Shown: positions 41,050 through 50,080, counted from the first letter of the stretch. The stretch: 64,000 bases of DNA from an uncultured Lachnospiraceae bacterium (GCA_900542015.1 UQLY01000001.1:62001-126000), one strand, 5' to 3'. Made by a program: numbers and translations. Notes: generated from the sequence alone by a model not told the origin.

Positions 41050-41976
41050 TTACATTGTCACAATCATGACGTTTTTAATGATTTCTTCCATGGTATCTCT
41101 GGGAATCACGCCGCTTTCGAGGGTTGTGGCGTTTGCTGCGGAAATGCCCGCCGCAAGCTGCATCGTATCCTCTTCGCCCATTCCCTGTACCAGACCGAGA
41201 ACCATCGCCGCGACTACACAGTCTCCGCAGCCCACGGTATTGACTGCCTTAACGCGCGGCGGAACAGCCTTGATGACCTTCCTTTTGGTTACCTCCAGCA
41301 GACCTTTGTCCCCCATGGACACAACAACCTTCGTCACGCCTGCCTTTACATAAGCATACGCCGCCTGAATGATTTCCGCTTCCGTCGAAAGCTTCCTGCC
41401 CGCTATGTACTCCAGTTCCTTGCGGTTGGGCTTGATACAATAGGGCTTCTGCCCGATTCCCTTCCGAAGCGGTTCCTTGCTGGTATCTAAAAACACCTTG
41501 ACCTCAGCCTCATTGCAGACAGCGATCAGTTTTGCATAAAAATCATCGGCTAAGCCGTCGGTCAGGCTGCCGGATAAAACGACGCACTCGCTCTTTGGCG
41601 CCAGCTCCTTGAATTTATCCATAAACAGATCCCTTTCAAACGCCGCTATATGCGGTCCCGGTTCCAGAATCTCGGTCACATATCCGTCGTCTCCGATAAT
41701 ATTCATGTTGGAACGGGTCATATTGCGGATTTTGGTAAATGCAGCCGTCACATCCATTTTTTGCAGCGCCTCTTCGATAAATTCGCCCGTATAGCCGCCC
41801 AAAAAGCCGGTCGCCGTCACATCGGCGCCAAACTGCTTCAACACCTTCGTCACATTGATTCCCTTGCCGCCCGCCAGACTGAGCAGATCCCGCATACGGT
41901 TGACCTGTCCGATCATAATGCCGGTGGTATTATAGGTTTTATCCACCGCCGGATTACATGTTACTGTTAAAATCAT
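41050..41976 (-). CDS. 1-phosphofructokinase / PfkB-family hexose kinase
   Basis: 308 residues, ribokinase fold of the FruK/LacC group: VTCNPAVDKTY, LAGGKGINVTKVLKQFGADVTATGFLGG, IKPNRKELE, and the catalytic loop NTVGCGDCVVAA (GCGDC in place of the more usual GAGDS; the catalytic Asp is kept). Phosphorylates a hexose phosphate; fructose 1-phosphate and tagatose 6-phosphate are both possible. No fru PTS or deoR-type regulator is next to it. Start overlaps the recJ stop as ATGA. Confidence 0.85.
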   Translation of the reverse strand: MILTVTCNPAVDKTYNTTGIMIGQVNRMRDLLSLAGGKGINVTKVLKQFGADVTATGFLGGYTGEFIEEALQKMDVTAAFTKIRNMTRSNMNIIGDDGYVTEILEPGPHIAAFERDLFMDKFKELAPKSECVVLSGSLTDGLADDFYAKLIAVCNEAEVKVFLDTSKEPLRKGIGQKPYCIKPNRKELEYIAGRKLSTEAEIIQAAYAYVKAGVTKVVVSMGDKGLLEVTKRKVIKAVPPRVKAVNTVGCGDCVVAAMVLGLVQGMGEEDTMQLAAGISAANATTLESGVIPRDTMEEIIKNVMIVTM

Positions 41977-43760
41977 TGATTTTCCTCCCCTGCAAATTTA
42001 ATATGTTTGATTGTTATTTGTATCGTTGTAGCACCCCGGTACGTGTTCTCTTCGGGCGTATAGGCGATATCCGCCGTCCCCCCGCTTCTTTGGAGCCTCT
42101 TTAAAAAATCCGTCCCGTCCCCGAACCAGATGGCGTCAAAGGACGCGCCCGAAGGGCTTTTTACCCTTCCCTTGACCACATTACCGCTTTTTCCCAAAAT
42201 CCGGCACTGTTGAAGCGCCACGCCCTTTTGTGCAAACAGCGGCTTCCGGTTGCCGGTTCCGTAAGGCTCCAACAGCCGCATCTGATCAAGAAGTTCCTTT
42301 GAAACATAATCAATGGGCATCGGCACATCGATCATAACTTTTTCCACAAAATCCTCTTCCGTCAAAGTACAGACTTCATTGATCCGCCTGCGAAACTCCC
42401 CGGCGCTCCCCGCCGGAAGGGACAGCCCCGCCGCCAGCTTATGCCCGCCGTATTTCACAAAAATATCTTTGATCTTCGTCATTTCCTCAAACATATGATA
42501 GGCGTCAATGCTCCGCCCGGAGCCTTTGATCCCCTCCTCCGCGTCAGTCAGCACAAACACCGGCTTTCCGTAGCGCTCCCGCAGCTTTCCCGCAATAATT
42601 CCGGCAAGGGATTCGTGTACCTTCGGCAGATAGACGACCAACACCCGGTCTCTTCCCAAGCCTTCTTTTTCTACCGCCTCTACGGCTTCCTCCAGCCCTT
42701 TCAGGGTCAGTTCCTGTCTCTGTACGTTCAGCTCTTTCAACTCGGCGGCAATCCCCATCGCCTCCCGCCTGGTCTTTGCATTCAAAAGCTCCAGTACTCG
42801 GTCCGCGCTGTCCAGCCGCCCGGAGGCGTTAAAACAGGGACCTAAGATAAATCCCACATGATACGGCGTCAATTCCTTATCCTTTAAACCGCATTGTTCG
42901 ATCAGCGCCTGCATTCCGTGATTTTCGCAGCGGGCAATGGATTTAAGCCCGTACTTTACCAAAATGTGGTTCTCTCCGTTTAGCTCCATCACGTCCCCGA
43001 CGGTAGCGAACGCCGCAAAGGCAAAACACTCCTCCAGCACCCTTTCGCCCTCCGCCGCTTCCGGGGAGTCTGACCGGGCAATTCGGGAAAACAACGCCTG
43101 TACAAATTTATAGGCGACCGTGCCGCCGCAGACTCCCTTAAAAGGATATCCGCAGTCCTCCCTTTTGGGGTCTACCACCGCGTCGGCAGGCGGCAGAAGA
43201 TATTGCCGCTTCTCCCCCTCCTGCTCGTAGGGCACTTCGTGATGATCCGTTACAATCACATGGATTCCCAGCTCTTTTGCATAGGCGATCTGGCTTGCCG
43301 CCGCGATCCCGTTATCACAGGTAATGATAACCTGCACCCCGTCTTTGTAAGCGCTCTCAATCAGACGGTCGTTTAAGCCGTACCCGTCCTGAATCCGGTG
43401 CGGAATTACCACATCCAGTAAATCCGTCTCCGTATCCCCCGCCAGGCATTTTCCTGCAAAGGTCAGCCCCTGCTGTAAAATAAAGGCGGAGCATACGCCG
43501 TCAATATCATAGTCCCCGATGATCCTGATCTTCTTTTCTTCTTTGAGATACCCTTCCATGAGAGAAACCGCTTTTTCCATATCCGCCATCAGAAGCGGAT
43601 CGTGCAGATTCTCCCTTGTTCCGTTCAAAAAAAGATCAATCTGCTCTTTTTGTGTCATATCCCTGTTTCTTAAAAGCCTTGCCACAACGGGACTGATCCG
43701 AAACTCTTTGGCGATTGCTTCAAAATCAGCTCTTTTTACTTCTATGTACCACTTTTCCAT
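41973..43760 (-). CDS. recJ: Single-stranded-DNA-specific exonuclease RecJ
   Basis: DHH-family 5'-3' exonuclease in recombination and mismatch repair. 595 residues: IRIIGDYDIDGVCSAFIL, CDNGIAA, IVTDHHEVP (DHH motif), FNASGRLDSADRVLELL, and DHHA1 motif VKYGGHKLAAGLSL, followed by a C-terminal OB domain. Coupled by a 4-bp overlap to the kinase gene, an unrelated function. Confidence 0.95.
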   Translation of the reverse strand: MEKWYIEVKRADFEAIAKEFRISPVVARLLRNRDMTQKEQIDLFLNGTRENLHDPLLMADMEKAVSLMEGYLKEEKKIRIIGDYDIDGVCSAFILQQGLTFAGKCLAGDTETDLLDVVIPHRIQDGYGLNDRLIESAYKDGVQVIITCDNGIAAASQIAYAKELGIHVIVTDHHEVPYEQEGEKRQYLLPPADAVVDPKREDCGYPFKGVCGGTVAYKFVQALFSRIARSDSPEAAEGERVLEECFAFAAFATVGDVMELNGENHILVKYGLKSIARCENHGMQALIEQCGLKDKELTPYHVGFILGPCFNASGRLDSADRVLELLNAKTRREAMGIAAELKELNVQRQELTLKGLEEAVEAVEKEGLGRDRVLVVYLPKVHESLAGIIAGKLRERYGKPVFVLTDAEEGIKGSGRSIDAYHMFEEMTKIKDIFVKYGGHKLAAGLSLPAGSAGEFRRRINEVCTLTEEDFVEKVMIDVPMPIDYVSKELLDQMRLLEPYGTGNRKPLFAQKGVALQQCRILGKSGNVVKGRVKSPSGASFDAIWFGDGTDFLKRLQRSGGTADIAYTPEENTYRGATTIQITIKHIKFAGEENQ

Positions 43761-43787
43761 CCTGATTCATATCCAATCCAAACTTTT

Positions 43788-43820
43788 GAAAAACCCGGAA
43801 GCATTGCTGCCTCCGGGTTT
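43788..43820 (-). terminator. Terminator of the CotF-like operon
   Basis: AAACCCGGA (43812-43820) pairs with TCCGGGTTT (43791-43799) on minus, followed by further T. 31 bp after the stop of the 43851 gene. Confidence 0.8.
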
Positions 43821-43850
43821 CAGTTTACCATGTTTTATAAAAATCCGCCA

Positions 43851-44114
43851 CTATTTCACGCACTGAGAAAATTTCTGCTGCGCTTCCATAATTTTTTTGT
43901 CCTCTGCCATGGGCGTCGGATAATAGCCTCTCTCGTGCATCAGGTGGAATACCTCTTCCTGAATCGCATGTTCTTTGCCAAGGCAGTCAATGATCGCGTC
44001 TCTTACGCTGTTGTGGACACATTCATTGGCATAATGATTGTACTGTTCCGTCGCTCTTTTTTCGGAAATCAAAGCATCCGTTAAAACATCTTTTTCTGAA
44101 AATTGTTCCTGCAT
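43851..44114 (-). CDS. Spore coat protein, CotF-like
   Basis: 87 residues resembling the CotF/ferritin-like helical coat proteins: SEKDVLTDALISEKRATEQYNHYANECVHNSVRDAIIDCLGKEHAIQEEVFHLMHERGYY is a typical helix pair with the end YYPTP. Probable component of the spore coat or inner spore layers. Preceded, 11 bp upstream, by an even smaller relative; both share a sigma-G-like promoter. Confidence 0.8.
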   Translation of the reverse strand: MQEQFSEKDVLTDALISEKRATEQYNHYANECVHNSVRDAIIDCLGKEHAIQEEVFHLMHERGYYPTPMAEDKKIMEAQQKFSQCVK

Positions 44115-44125
44115 TGCGCGCCCTC

Positions 44126-44311
44126 CTACTTAACCTGTTCATAAAGAGAATTAAAGTGACTCTGATGTTTGTTTGCGATATCCTCAAATTTTGCCTTTAC
44201 TTCGGGGTCCTCGCAATGACTTGCCAGCATCTGAAATTTGTGGATCAGCAGTTCTTCTTCGTTTAACAGCTCGGAAAGACCTGTCAATTCTTTTTCCGTA
44301 ATTTGTTTCAT
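44126..44311 (-). CDS. Small spore-associated protein, CotF-like companion
   Basis: 61 residues, all-helical: ELTGLSELLNEEELLIHKFQMLASHCEDPEVKAKFEDIANKHQSHFNSLYEQ, in the style of small CotF/ferritin-like spore proteins. AGGAGG lies 9 nt before the ATG at 44311; a TTG at 44320 is too close to it. A sigma-G-type promoter is upstream, supporting expression during sporulation. Confidence 0.75.
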   Translation of the reverse strand: MKQITEKELTGLSELLNEEELLIHKFQMLASHCEDPEVKAKFEDIANKHQSHFNSLYEQVK

Positions 44312-44337
44312 AAAAACCAACCTCCTGCTTTTTTTAG

Positions 44338-44368
44338 TAGTATGACCGGCTTTTTCTTTTCTTATTCG
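44338..44368 (-). promoter_or_regulatory. Sigma-G-like promoter of the CotF-like pair
   Basis: CGAATA (44363-44368), 18 bp, CATACTA (44338-44344) on minus; sigma-G consensus is TGAATA-17/18-CATACTA. Confidence 0.65.
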
Positions 44369-44380
44369 GAAAAAGCGTCA

Positions 44381-44422
44381 AAAAAAGCGCGCTGTTTTTC
44401 TTCATCAAAACAACGCGCTTTC
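44381..44422 (-). terminator. Terminator of the CaCA exchanger gene
   Basis: AAAGCGCG pairs with CGCGCTTT, extended by a TTGTTTT/AAAACAG stretch, and is followed by T on minus; 22 bp after the exchanger stop. It overlaps the region just upstream of the sigma-G-like promoter. Confidence 0.8.
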
Positions 44423-44443
44423 CATGCAGTTTTCTTTTATTTT

Positions 44444-45373
44444 CTACATAAGCAGATAGACAAAATATCCGACATAAGCAAGGAGCATGACGATCCCGGC
44501 GGGGCGGCGCAGTTCCTTATGCTTTGCGACGCCGATCCACAAAAGGACGCCCGATAAGAAAGCAACCAGTGTATCGATGATAAATTTGCTTTCAAAAATA
44601 ACCGGGGTTACAAGCGCCGTTGTGCCTACGACAAACAAAATGTTGAACACATTGCTGCCCACAATGTTGCCGATGGCAATATCCGCCTTTCCCTTTCTTG
44701 CCGCGGTCACGCTGGTCACAAGCTCCGGCAGGGAAGTGCCAAGCGCTACGATGGTCAGACCGATCAGACGGTCGGACATGCCGAACATTTTCGCAATTGC
44801 GGAAGCGGAATCAACGGTAAAGTCCGCGCCAACCACCACCATAGCCGCGCCCGCAGCGCCCATGAGCAACAGTTTCCACAACGGCTGTTCCTTTTCTTTT
44901 TGGGGTTCCTCTTTTTTCTTTTTTGCCATGACAAACAAATAAATCAGATATATGATAAACAAAACCCAGAGGATCACGCCTTCTGCGCGGTTGATTTTCC
45001 CGTCGTTCATGCCGAGCCCCAGCAGAACCAGCGTAATGACCAGCATAAAGGGAATTTCATACCGGATCGTGGATTTTTGCACCGCCACGTTGGTAATAAC
45101 CGCCGTCAGCCCCAAAATAATCAGAATATTCAAAATATTGCTGCCGACCACATTTCCGATGGTAATACCGGCGTTTCCCTTCATTGCAGACGTGATGCTG
45201 ACCGCCGCTTCCGGCGCGCTGGTTCCCATCGCTACAATCGTCAGACCGATAACAAGCTGCGGTATTCCGAATTTTTCCGCTATTCCCGCCACGCCTTCCA
45301 CAAACCAGTCGGCGCCCTTTACAAGCATCACAAATCCCACCGCCATAATAAAAATCTGAATAAGCAAATTCAT
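44444..45373 (-). CDS. Calcium/sodium antiporter, CaCA family (YrbG-like)
   Basis: Integral membrane exchanger of 309 residues with about ten helices in two inverted halves, each with the alpha-repeat signature: GTSAPEAAVSITSAMKGNAGITIGNVVGSNI and GTSLPELVTSVTAARKGKADIAIGNIVGSNV. A short basic loop with KKKKEEPQKEKEQ separates the halves. The frame extends to 45436 but ATG 45373 after AAGGGAAG is the natural start. Ion pair not provable from sequence. Confidence 0.9.
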   Translation of the reverse strand: MNLLIQIFIMAVGFVMLVKGADWFVEGVAGIAEKFGIPQLVIGLTIVAMGTSAPEAAVSITSAMKGNAGITIGNVVGSNILNILIILGLTAVITNVAVQKSTIRYEIPFMLVITLVLLGLGMNDGKINRAEGVILWVLFIIYLIYLFVMAKKKKEEPQKEKEQPLWKLLLMGAAGAAMVVVGADFTVDSASAIAKMFGMSDRLIGLTIVALGTSLPELVTSVTAARKGKADIAIGNIVGSNVFNILFVVGTTALVTPVIFESKFIIDTLVAFLSGVLLWIGVAKHKELRRPAGIVMLLAYVGYFVYLLM

Positions 45374-45468
45374 TTCTCTGTCTTCCCTTTCCTTTTCCTT
45401 ATTTTGTTTTTCCCGCTTGTATACCGCAATATTCAAAGAAGCCCCGGATTGTCCTCCTACTAAGTATG

Positions 45469-45518
45469 AAAAAAGCGAGACTTCCTATTGTACAATAAAA
45501 GCACAATAAAAGTCTCGC
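45469..45518 (-). terminator. Terminator of the scfA-scfB-secDF transcript
   Basis: GCGAGACTT pairs perfectly with AAGTCTCGC, with further ATTGT/ACAAT pairing inside, followed by six T on minus (45469-45474). Confidence 0.8.
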
Positions 45519-45665
45519 TGCTTTGCTGTAAACCGGATTTTCCGAAACGGAAAAATCGTACTGACGATTATACAGACGTCCGTGACGCCAACTACTCCCT
45601 TTTATTACATGAAGTATAGCAACGAAAAAACGGAAAGTCAATAAGGCTTTTTTATTTTCCCTTTA

Positions 45666-47927
45666 CTATTTTGCCGTCTTTCCCTTTATCTTTGTCTTCA
45701 TCACATACCAGAGTGCGCCCGTAATACATACGGAGGAATATGCGCCGCAGACAATACCTACCATCAGAGGCAGAGCAAATTCACGGATGCTGGTAACGCC
45801 CAGCACGTACAACGCCGCCACCATAACGAAGGTTGTGAAAGAAGTATTGATGCTTCTGGTCAGCGTCTGGGTAATACTCGTATTGACAACCTCTGCAAGC
45901 TCCGTATTCTTCGGCATTTCCTTTAAGTTCTCGCGGACACGGTCAAAAATAACGATGGTCGCGTTGATGGAATAACCTACAATGGTCAGCATACATGCGA
46001 TAAAGGTATTTCCGATGCTGGTCTTGGATACCGCATAGAACGCAAGCACCACCAAAACGTCGTGCACCAGAGCAAGAACCGCGCTGGTCGCAAAACGGAT
46101 ATCTTTAAATCTGATCCAGATATAGATCAGCATACAGATCGTCGCAAGGATAACGGCAACCACCGCGTCGCTCTTCATTTCGTTGCTGACCGTCGCGCTG
46201 ATGGTCTCGGACTGGATATTATCCTCCTCCACGCCGAAATTCTCTCCGAGCACCCGGCTCATTTCTTCTCTTTCCTCCACGGAAAGAGTCCTCGTCTTAA
46301 TAATGACCTCGGTGGTGCCGGATACCTTCTGGGTCTGTACGTATCCGTCCCCCGTGATCTCTTCCAAAAGGGGAACCACTTCCGCATCCAGTTCTTCGAT
46401 ACTCATATCCTCATTGAAGGTAACGGTTGTGGAAGTTCCTCCTTTAAATTCCATGGAATAATTTAAAATATCTCCCGTAGACGCTTTGTTCACGCCGAGC
46501 ATGACAAAGCCGCCGATAATCACAACAAGAGAAATTGCAAAAAATACCGCTTTCTTTGACAGGAAATTGATCGGCTTTTTCTCTCTGCTGACGCCGTAAA
46601 GTTTTTCGTCCTTCGCGCCCAACGCATAAAACGCGCTTAACAACAGTCTGGTCACAACCATGGAAGTGAACATGGACAAAATAATACCGATCATCAATGT
46701 CTGGGCAAACCCTTTTACCGTACCGGAGCCTTTCAGCACCAGTACAAGCGCAGCAATAAAGGTGGTGACATTGCCGTCCACAATTGCCGAGGTCGCCTTG
46801 TTAAACCCGATCTTAATCGCCGAATTAACGGTTTTTCCCGTTCCGATTTCCTCCCGGATACGGGCAAAGATAATGACGTTTGCATCCACCGCCATACCGA
46901 TAGAAAGAATAATACCGGCGATACCGGGCAGCGTCAGAGTCAGGTTAAACAAATTCAAAATCAACAAAGTCAGAACAACATAAATCGAAAGGGCAAGCGC
47001 CGATGTAAAACCGGGGAGGCGGTAAACCACCGTCATAAAGATACATACAATGATAAAACCGATAACCGCCGCGATCAGGCTGGTCCTAATGGCATCGGAA
47101 CCAAGCTGTGCGCCGACCACGTTGGAACGCATTTCCTCCAGTTCCAGCTTCAGTCCGCCGATACGGATCGTAGACGCAAGGGTTCTCGCCTCTTCCACAT
47201 CCGCCATGCCGCTGATCTGTGCCTGTCCGCCCGTAATTACGGTCTGTACCGTGGGGACGCTGACAAGCTCTCCGTCATAATAAATGGCGATGGTCTCGCC
47301 TCTTTCATAAGCTCTCTGGGTCGCTTCCGCAAAAGCCCGGGTCCCTTCCTCCGTAAAAGTCAGTTCCACCACGTACTGCGTCTGCTTTAACGCCGAGTTG
47401 TCCGTAGTCTGCGCTGCGTCCGCGCTCGCCACCATGGTTCCGTCCAGTTTGATAGAACCGTCCGCAAGCAGCTCGTCGATGGTCTTATTTAAGGTATACA
47501 CATATTTACCGTTTTCATCGATGCCGGTAATGGAATAGTTCTGATTGCCGCCGTCGTCCGTCTGGGCGATAAAATACAGGCTGCCGGGCTGTCCCAGCTC
47601 CTGCAGGATTTCATTGGCGTCAGACACGCCGGGAATCTCGATATTGATCCGGTTGGTTCCCTCCTGATATACCTGCGCCTCGGTCGAATACCCTTCCACA
47701 CGCTTCTGCAGCTTGTAGACCGTATCCTGCATATCTTCATCGGACGGGTCCTCTTCTCCGACTACCTGATAGGTAATGCTGACACCGCCCGCAAGATCCA
47801 GACCCTGCTTGATATTTCCCGCAGACCCGGTCTTTGTCGGTCCGATTCCCACTAATGCCACGTAGCCAAGCCCCACGAGGGCAGCTACAAAGAGAATCAT
47901 AGTCAGAACCGCATTTTTCTTTTTCAT
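45666..47927 (-). CDS. secDF: Fused protein translocase subunit SecDF
   Basis: Proton-driven accessory of the Sec translocon. SecD half: membrane helix, GLDLAGGVSITYQV, periplasmic P1 domain, and helices with GIILSIGMAVDANVIIFARIREE; SecF half begins about residue 430 with MEFKGGTSTTVTF and continues to NTSITQTLTRSINTSFTT. About twelve membrane segments. The frame runs to 47978, but GGAGAGGAG before ATG 47927 fixes the start, which overlaps the scfB stop by 4 bp. Co-translation with the SCIFF maturase suggests a link to export of the matured peptide. Confidence 0.95.
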   Translation of the reverse strand: MKKKNAVLTMILFVAALVGLGYVALVGIGPTKTGSAGNIKQGLDLAGGVSITYQVVGEEDPSDEDMQDTVYKLQKRVEGYSTEAQVYQEGTNRINIEIPGVSDANEILQELGQPGSLYFIAQTDDGGNQNYSITGIDENGKYVYTLNKTIDELLADGSIKLDGTMVASADAAQTTDNSALKQTQYVVELTFTEEGTRAFAEATQRAYERGETIAIYYDGELVSVPTVQTVITGGQAQISGMADVEEARTLASTIRIGGLKLELEEMRSNVVGAQLGSDAIRTSLIAAVIGFIIVCIFMTVVYRLPGFTSALALSIYVVLTLLILNLFNLTLTLPGIAGIILSIGMAVDANVIIFARIREEIGTGKTVNSAIKIGFNKATSAIVDGNVTTFIAALVLVLKGSGTVKGFAQTLMIGIILSMFTSMVVTRLLLSAFYALGAKDEKLYGVSREKKPINFLSKKAVFFAISLVVIIGGFVMLGVNKASTGDILNYSMEFKGGTSTTVTFNEDMSIEELDAEVVPLLEEITGDGYVQTQKVSGTTEVIIKTRTLSVEEREEMSRVLGENFGVEEDNIQSETISATVSNEMKSDAVVAVILATICMLIYIWIRFKDIRFATSAVLALVHDVLVVLAFYAVSKTSIGNTFIACMLTIVGYSINATIVIFDRVRENLKEMPKNTELAEVVNTSITQTLTRSINTSFTTFVMVAALYVLGVTSIREFALPLMVGIVCGAYSSVCITGALWYVMKTKIKGKTAK

Positions 47928-49330
47928 GATTCGTTCTCCTCTCCATCGGCAAGCGCCGCTTTGATCATAATCGCACATTCAATCCGCTTCCTCTGCATTT
48001 CGCACCCGATATCGTAGGCGTCGTTAATGCTGCCGTGGAAGTTGTATGAATTTGCCGCGCAGCCTCCGCTGCAATAAAATTTTGCAAAACAGTCTTTGCA
48101 TTTTTCTTTCGCGTATACATTACAGTTCTTAAATTCATCGCGAACAGCGGTATTGACAATGCCGTCGTCCACATTTCCCATTAAAAACTGTTCCATTCCC
48201 ACAAACTGGTGGCAGGGATAAAAATCTCCCCACGGGGTTACGGCAAGGTACTCCGTTCCCGATCCGCAGCCGGAAAGTCTCTTTGCCACGCACGGTCCTC
48301 CCTCAAGGTCTATCATAAAATGGAAAAAGTTAAAGCCTCTGCCTTCCTTTCTCCTCTTAATGATCTCTTTTGCCAGCTCGTCATACTGTTCCATAATAAC
48401 CGGAAGATCTTCTTTTCTGATGGCGTAATCCTCTTTTTCATCCGCCACCACCGGCTCTACCGAAATCTGTTTAAAGCCCAGATCCGCCAGATGGAGCACG
48501 TCCTTCGAAAAATCCAGATTGTGGTGCGTAAAAGTACCCCGCACATAATAATTCATCTGGTTGCGGCTCTCCGCCAGCTTACTATATTTCGGGACAACTT
48601 CATCATAACTGCCCTGTCCGCCTCTGTGGGGACGCATAAAATCATGCACTTCTTTTCTGCCGTCGATGCTCAGAACCACATTTGCCATCTCGCGGTTGAC
48701 AAATTCCATGATTTCATCATTTAAAAGCACCCCGTTGGTCGTCAGGGTAAAGCGGAATTTCTTATGAAAAGGCTCCTCCAGAGATCTTCCGTATGCCACA
48801 AGATCCTTTACAACCTGCCAGTTCATAAGGGGCTCCCCGCCGAAGAAATCCACTTCCAGATTTACTCTGTTACCGGAATTTTTTACGAGAAAATCCAAAG
48901 CCTTCTTTCCGACCTCATAGCTCATGATCGCTCTTCTGCCGTGATATTCTCCTTCTTCCGCGAAGCAATACCTGCAGGCAAGGTTGCAGTCGTGGGCGAT
49001 GTGCAGGCAAAGCGCCTTTACCACGGTCTCCCGGTTTTTAAAATCCTGTATATAAGGCTCGTATATGTCCTCCGTATAGAGCATGTCCGCATCCGAAAGC
49101 TCTACAATCTCATCAACGGCTTCCCTGATCTCTTCCTTTGGATAAACCGCGCCCGATTTTTGCAGGGCGTCTTCGGCAAGCGAAAACAATTCCTCTGCCG
49201 TGCCTTTGTTTTTTACGGCTTCTTCCAGAACCGGGATCAGATCATAGACAACATCGTCAATCACATGCACCGAACCGCTGTTGACGTCCAGCACCAGATT
49301 GTAGCCGTTGTTTTTATAAACATGTACCAC
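47924..49330 (-). CDS. scfB: SCIFF peptide maturase (radical SAM, SPASM domain)
   Basis: Installs Cys-to-alpha/beta-carbon thioether links in the SCIFF precursor encoded just upstream. N-terminal RRE-like region (YKNNGYNLVLDVNSGSVHVID), radical SAM motif CNLACRYC (about 118-125), FFGGEPLMNW, and a C-terminal SPASM region with many Cys: CGSGTEYLAV, YPCHQFVGM, CNVYAKEKCKDCFAKFYCSGGCA, IGCEMQRKR. A longer frame begins with TTG at 49348, but TTGGAGAG sits 6 nt before GTG 49330, giving the family-like start MVHVYKNNGYN (468 residues). Confidence 0.95.
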   Translation of the reverse strand: MVHVYKNNGYNLVLDVNSGSVHVIDDVVYDLIPVLEEAVKNKGTAEELFSLAEDALQKSGAVYPKEEIREAVDEIVELSDADMLYTEDIYEPYIQDFKNRETVVKALCLHIAHDCNLACRYCFAEEGEYHGRRAIMSYEVGKKALDFLVKNSGNRVNLEVDFFGGEPLMNWQVVKDLVAYGRSLEEPFHKKFRFTLTTNGVLLNDEIMEFVNREMANVVLSIDGRKEVHDFMRPHRGGQGSYDEVVPKYSKLAESRNQMNYYVRGTFTHHNLDFSKDVLHLADLGFKQISVEPVVADEKEDYAIRKEDLPVIMEQYDELAKEIIKRRKEGRGFNFFHFMIDLEGGPCVAKRLSGCGSGTEYLAVTPWGDFYPCHQFVGMEQFLMGNVDDGIVNTAVRDEFKNCNVYAKEKCKDCFAKFYCSGGCAANSYNFHGSINDAYDIGCEMQRKRIECAIMIKAALADGEENES

Positions 49331-49373
49331 CGTATTCTCTCCAATCAACTATATTTTTAGCTAAACGTATAAT

Positions 49374-49395
49374 AAGCAGCGATCTCTCGCTGCTT
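49374..49395 (-). promoter_or_regulatory. Hairpin between scfA and scfB
   Basis: Perfect 9-bp stem AAGCAGCGA/TCGCTGCTT with a 4-nt loop, followed on minus by ATTATA rather than a T-run. Probably a partial terminator or a processing/stability stem that keeps the precursor message in excess over the maturase. Confidence 0.65.
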
Positions 49396-49408
49396 AAAAA
49401 ACATCGTA

Positions 49409-49552
49409 TTATTTAACCTGTTCGCAACTCTGATTGCCAACTGTACAAGATGTTTTGCAAGCTGACTGACAAGATGTCTGGCACTCACCGCAGCCACCTT
49501 TTTTCATGGATTTCTTTAAATCTCTCGTGCTTAATGTTTTGATATGTTTCAT
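49409..49552 (-). CDS. scfA: SCIFF ranthipeptide precursor (six cysteines in forty-five)
   Basis: A 47-codon gene that is easily missed. Leader MKHIKTLSTRDLKKSMKKGG, then a Cys-rich core with six cysteines at 21, 24, 28, 32, 36 and 43 (CGEC, TSC, SAC, TSC, QSC), each separated by Thr/Ser residues suited to thioether formation, and the end EQVK. AAGGAGG lies 7 nt before the ATG. Own promoter at 49590-49618. The maturase and SecDF follow. SCIFF is conserved in Clostridia; its function is not settled, with quorum-sensing-like roles proposed for ranthipeptides. Confidence 0.95.
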   Translation of the reverse strand: MKHIKTLSTRDLKKSMKKGGCGECQTSCQSACKTSCTVGNQSCEQVK

Positions 49553-49589
49553 CACACAGCCTCCTTTATTCACTTTAGGTACTCCACAG

Positions 49590-49618
49590 ATTATAACACA
49601 GTTTTTTTCCTATTGAAA
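49590..49618 (-). promoter_or_regulatory. Promoter of scfA
   Basis: Perfect TATAAT (49590-49595) 17 bp after a weak -35 TTTCAA (49613-49618) on minus. Confidence 0.65.
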
Positions 49619-49627
49619 GAGTTTTTT

Positions 49628-50014
49628 TCAGCTAAGCATTCCGCCCAGCATTCCGCCGCCCGCACAGAGCAGAAACGTGGTCAGCAGATGGCTGCCGAAT
49701 ACTGTTTCCTGCTGCCCCGCAATCAGGGAAACCGCCGCCAGAATCGCAAAATATCCGGCTCCCAGCAAAAATCCCCACAAAAATTTACGGACCTTCAGTT
49801 TCTTTCCCGCTAAAAACCCGGTCAGAAAAGTTACCGCCACATAGATCACAATGATGGCAATATTCACGATTTTTTCATCCAGACGAAATTTGTAGAGCAA
49901 AAAAGCCAGCCCCAGCAATAAAATCCCCGTCAGTACATAGGCAAAGACCAAAAGTCCCAATAAGATCAATACTTTTCCGTTTCTGCTTTCTTTGTCCAAG
50001 AGCTGCTGACGCAT
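49628..50014 (-). CDS. TIGR04086-family membrane protein
   Basis: 128 residues with four hydrophobic helices (about 15-40, 48-70, 77-98, 105-127) and Gly-rich end AGGGMLGGMLS. It fits the small TIGR04086 membrane family, commonly encoded next to the SCIFF/SecDF genes in Clostridia. Function unknown; association with the SCIFF locus is by neighbourhood only. It ends just upstream of the scfA promoter. Confidence 0.75.
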   Translation of the reverse strand: MRQQLLDKESRNGKVLILLGLLVFAYVLTGILLLGLAFLLYKFRLDEKIVNIAIIVIYVAVTFLTGFLAGKKLKVRKFLWGFLLGAGYFAILAAVSLIAGQQETVFGSHLLTTFLLCAGGGMLGGMLS

Positions 50015-50051
50015 CCCAATCCCCCTCTTTACTTTTTTATTTTCTTTTTAT

Positions 50052-50080
50052 TTGACAATGGAAACTTTTTATAGTATCTT
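50052..50080 (+). promoter_or_regulatory. Promoter of the CNNM/CBS gene
   Basis: TTGACA (50052-50057), 17 bp, TATCTT (50075-50080). Confidence 0.55.

Noticed and set aside
45399..45641. 80-codon minus open frame between the CaCA exchanger and secDF
   Set aside because: It spans the secDF terminator hairpin and has no ribosome binding site or family resemblance.
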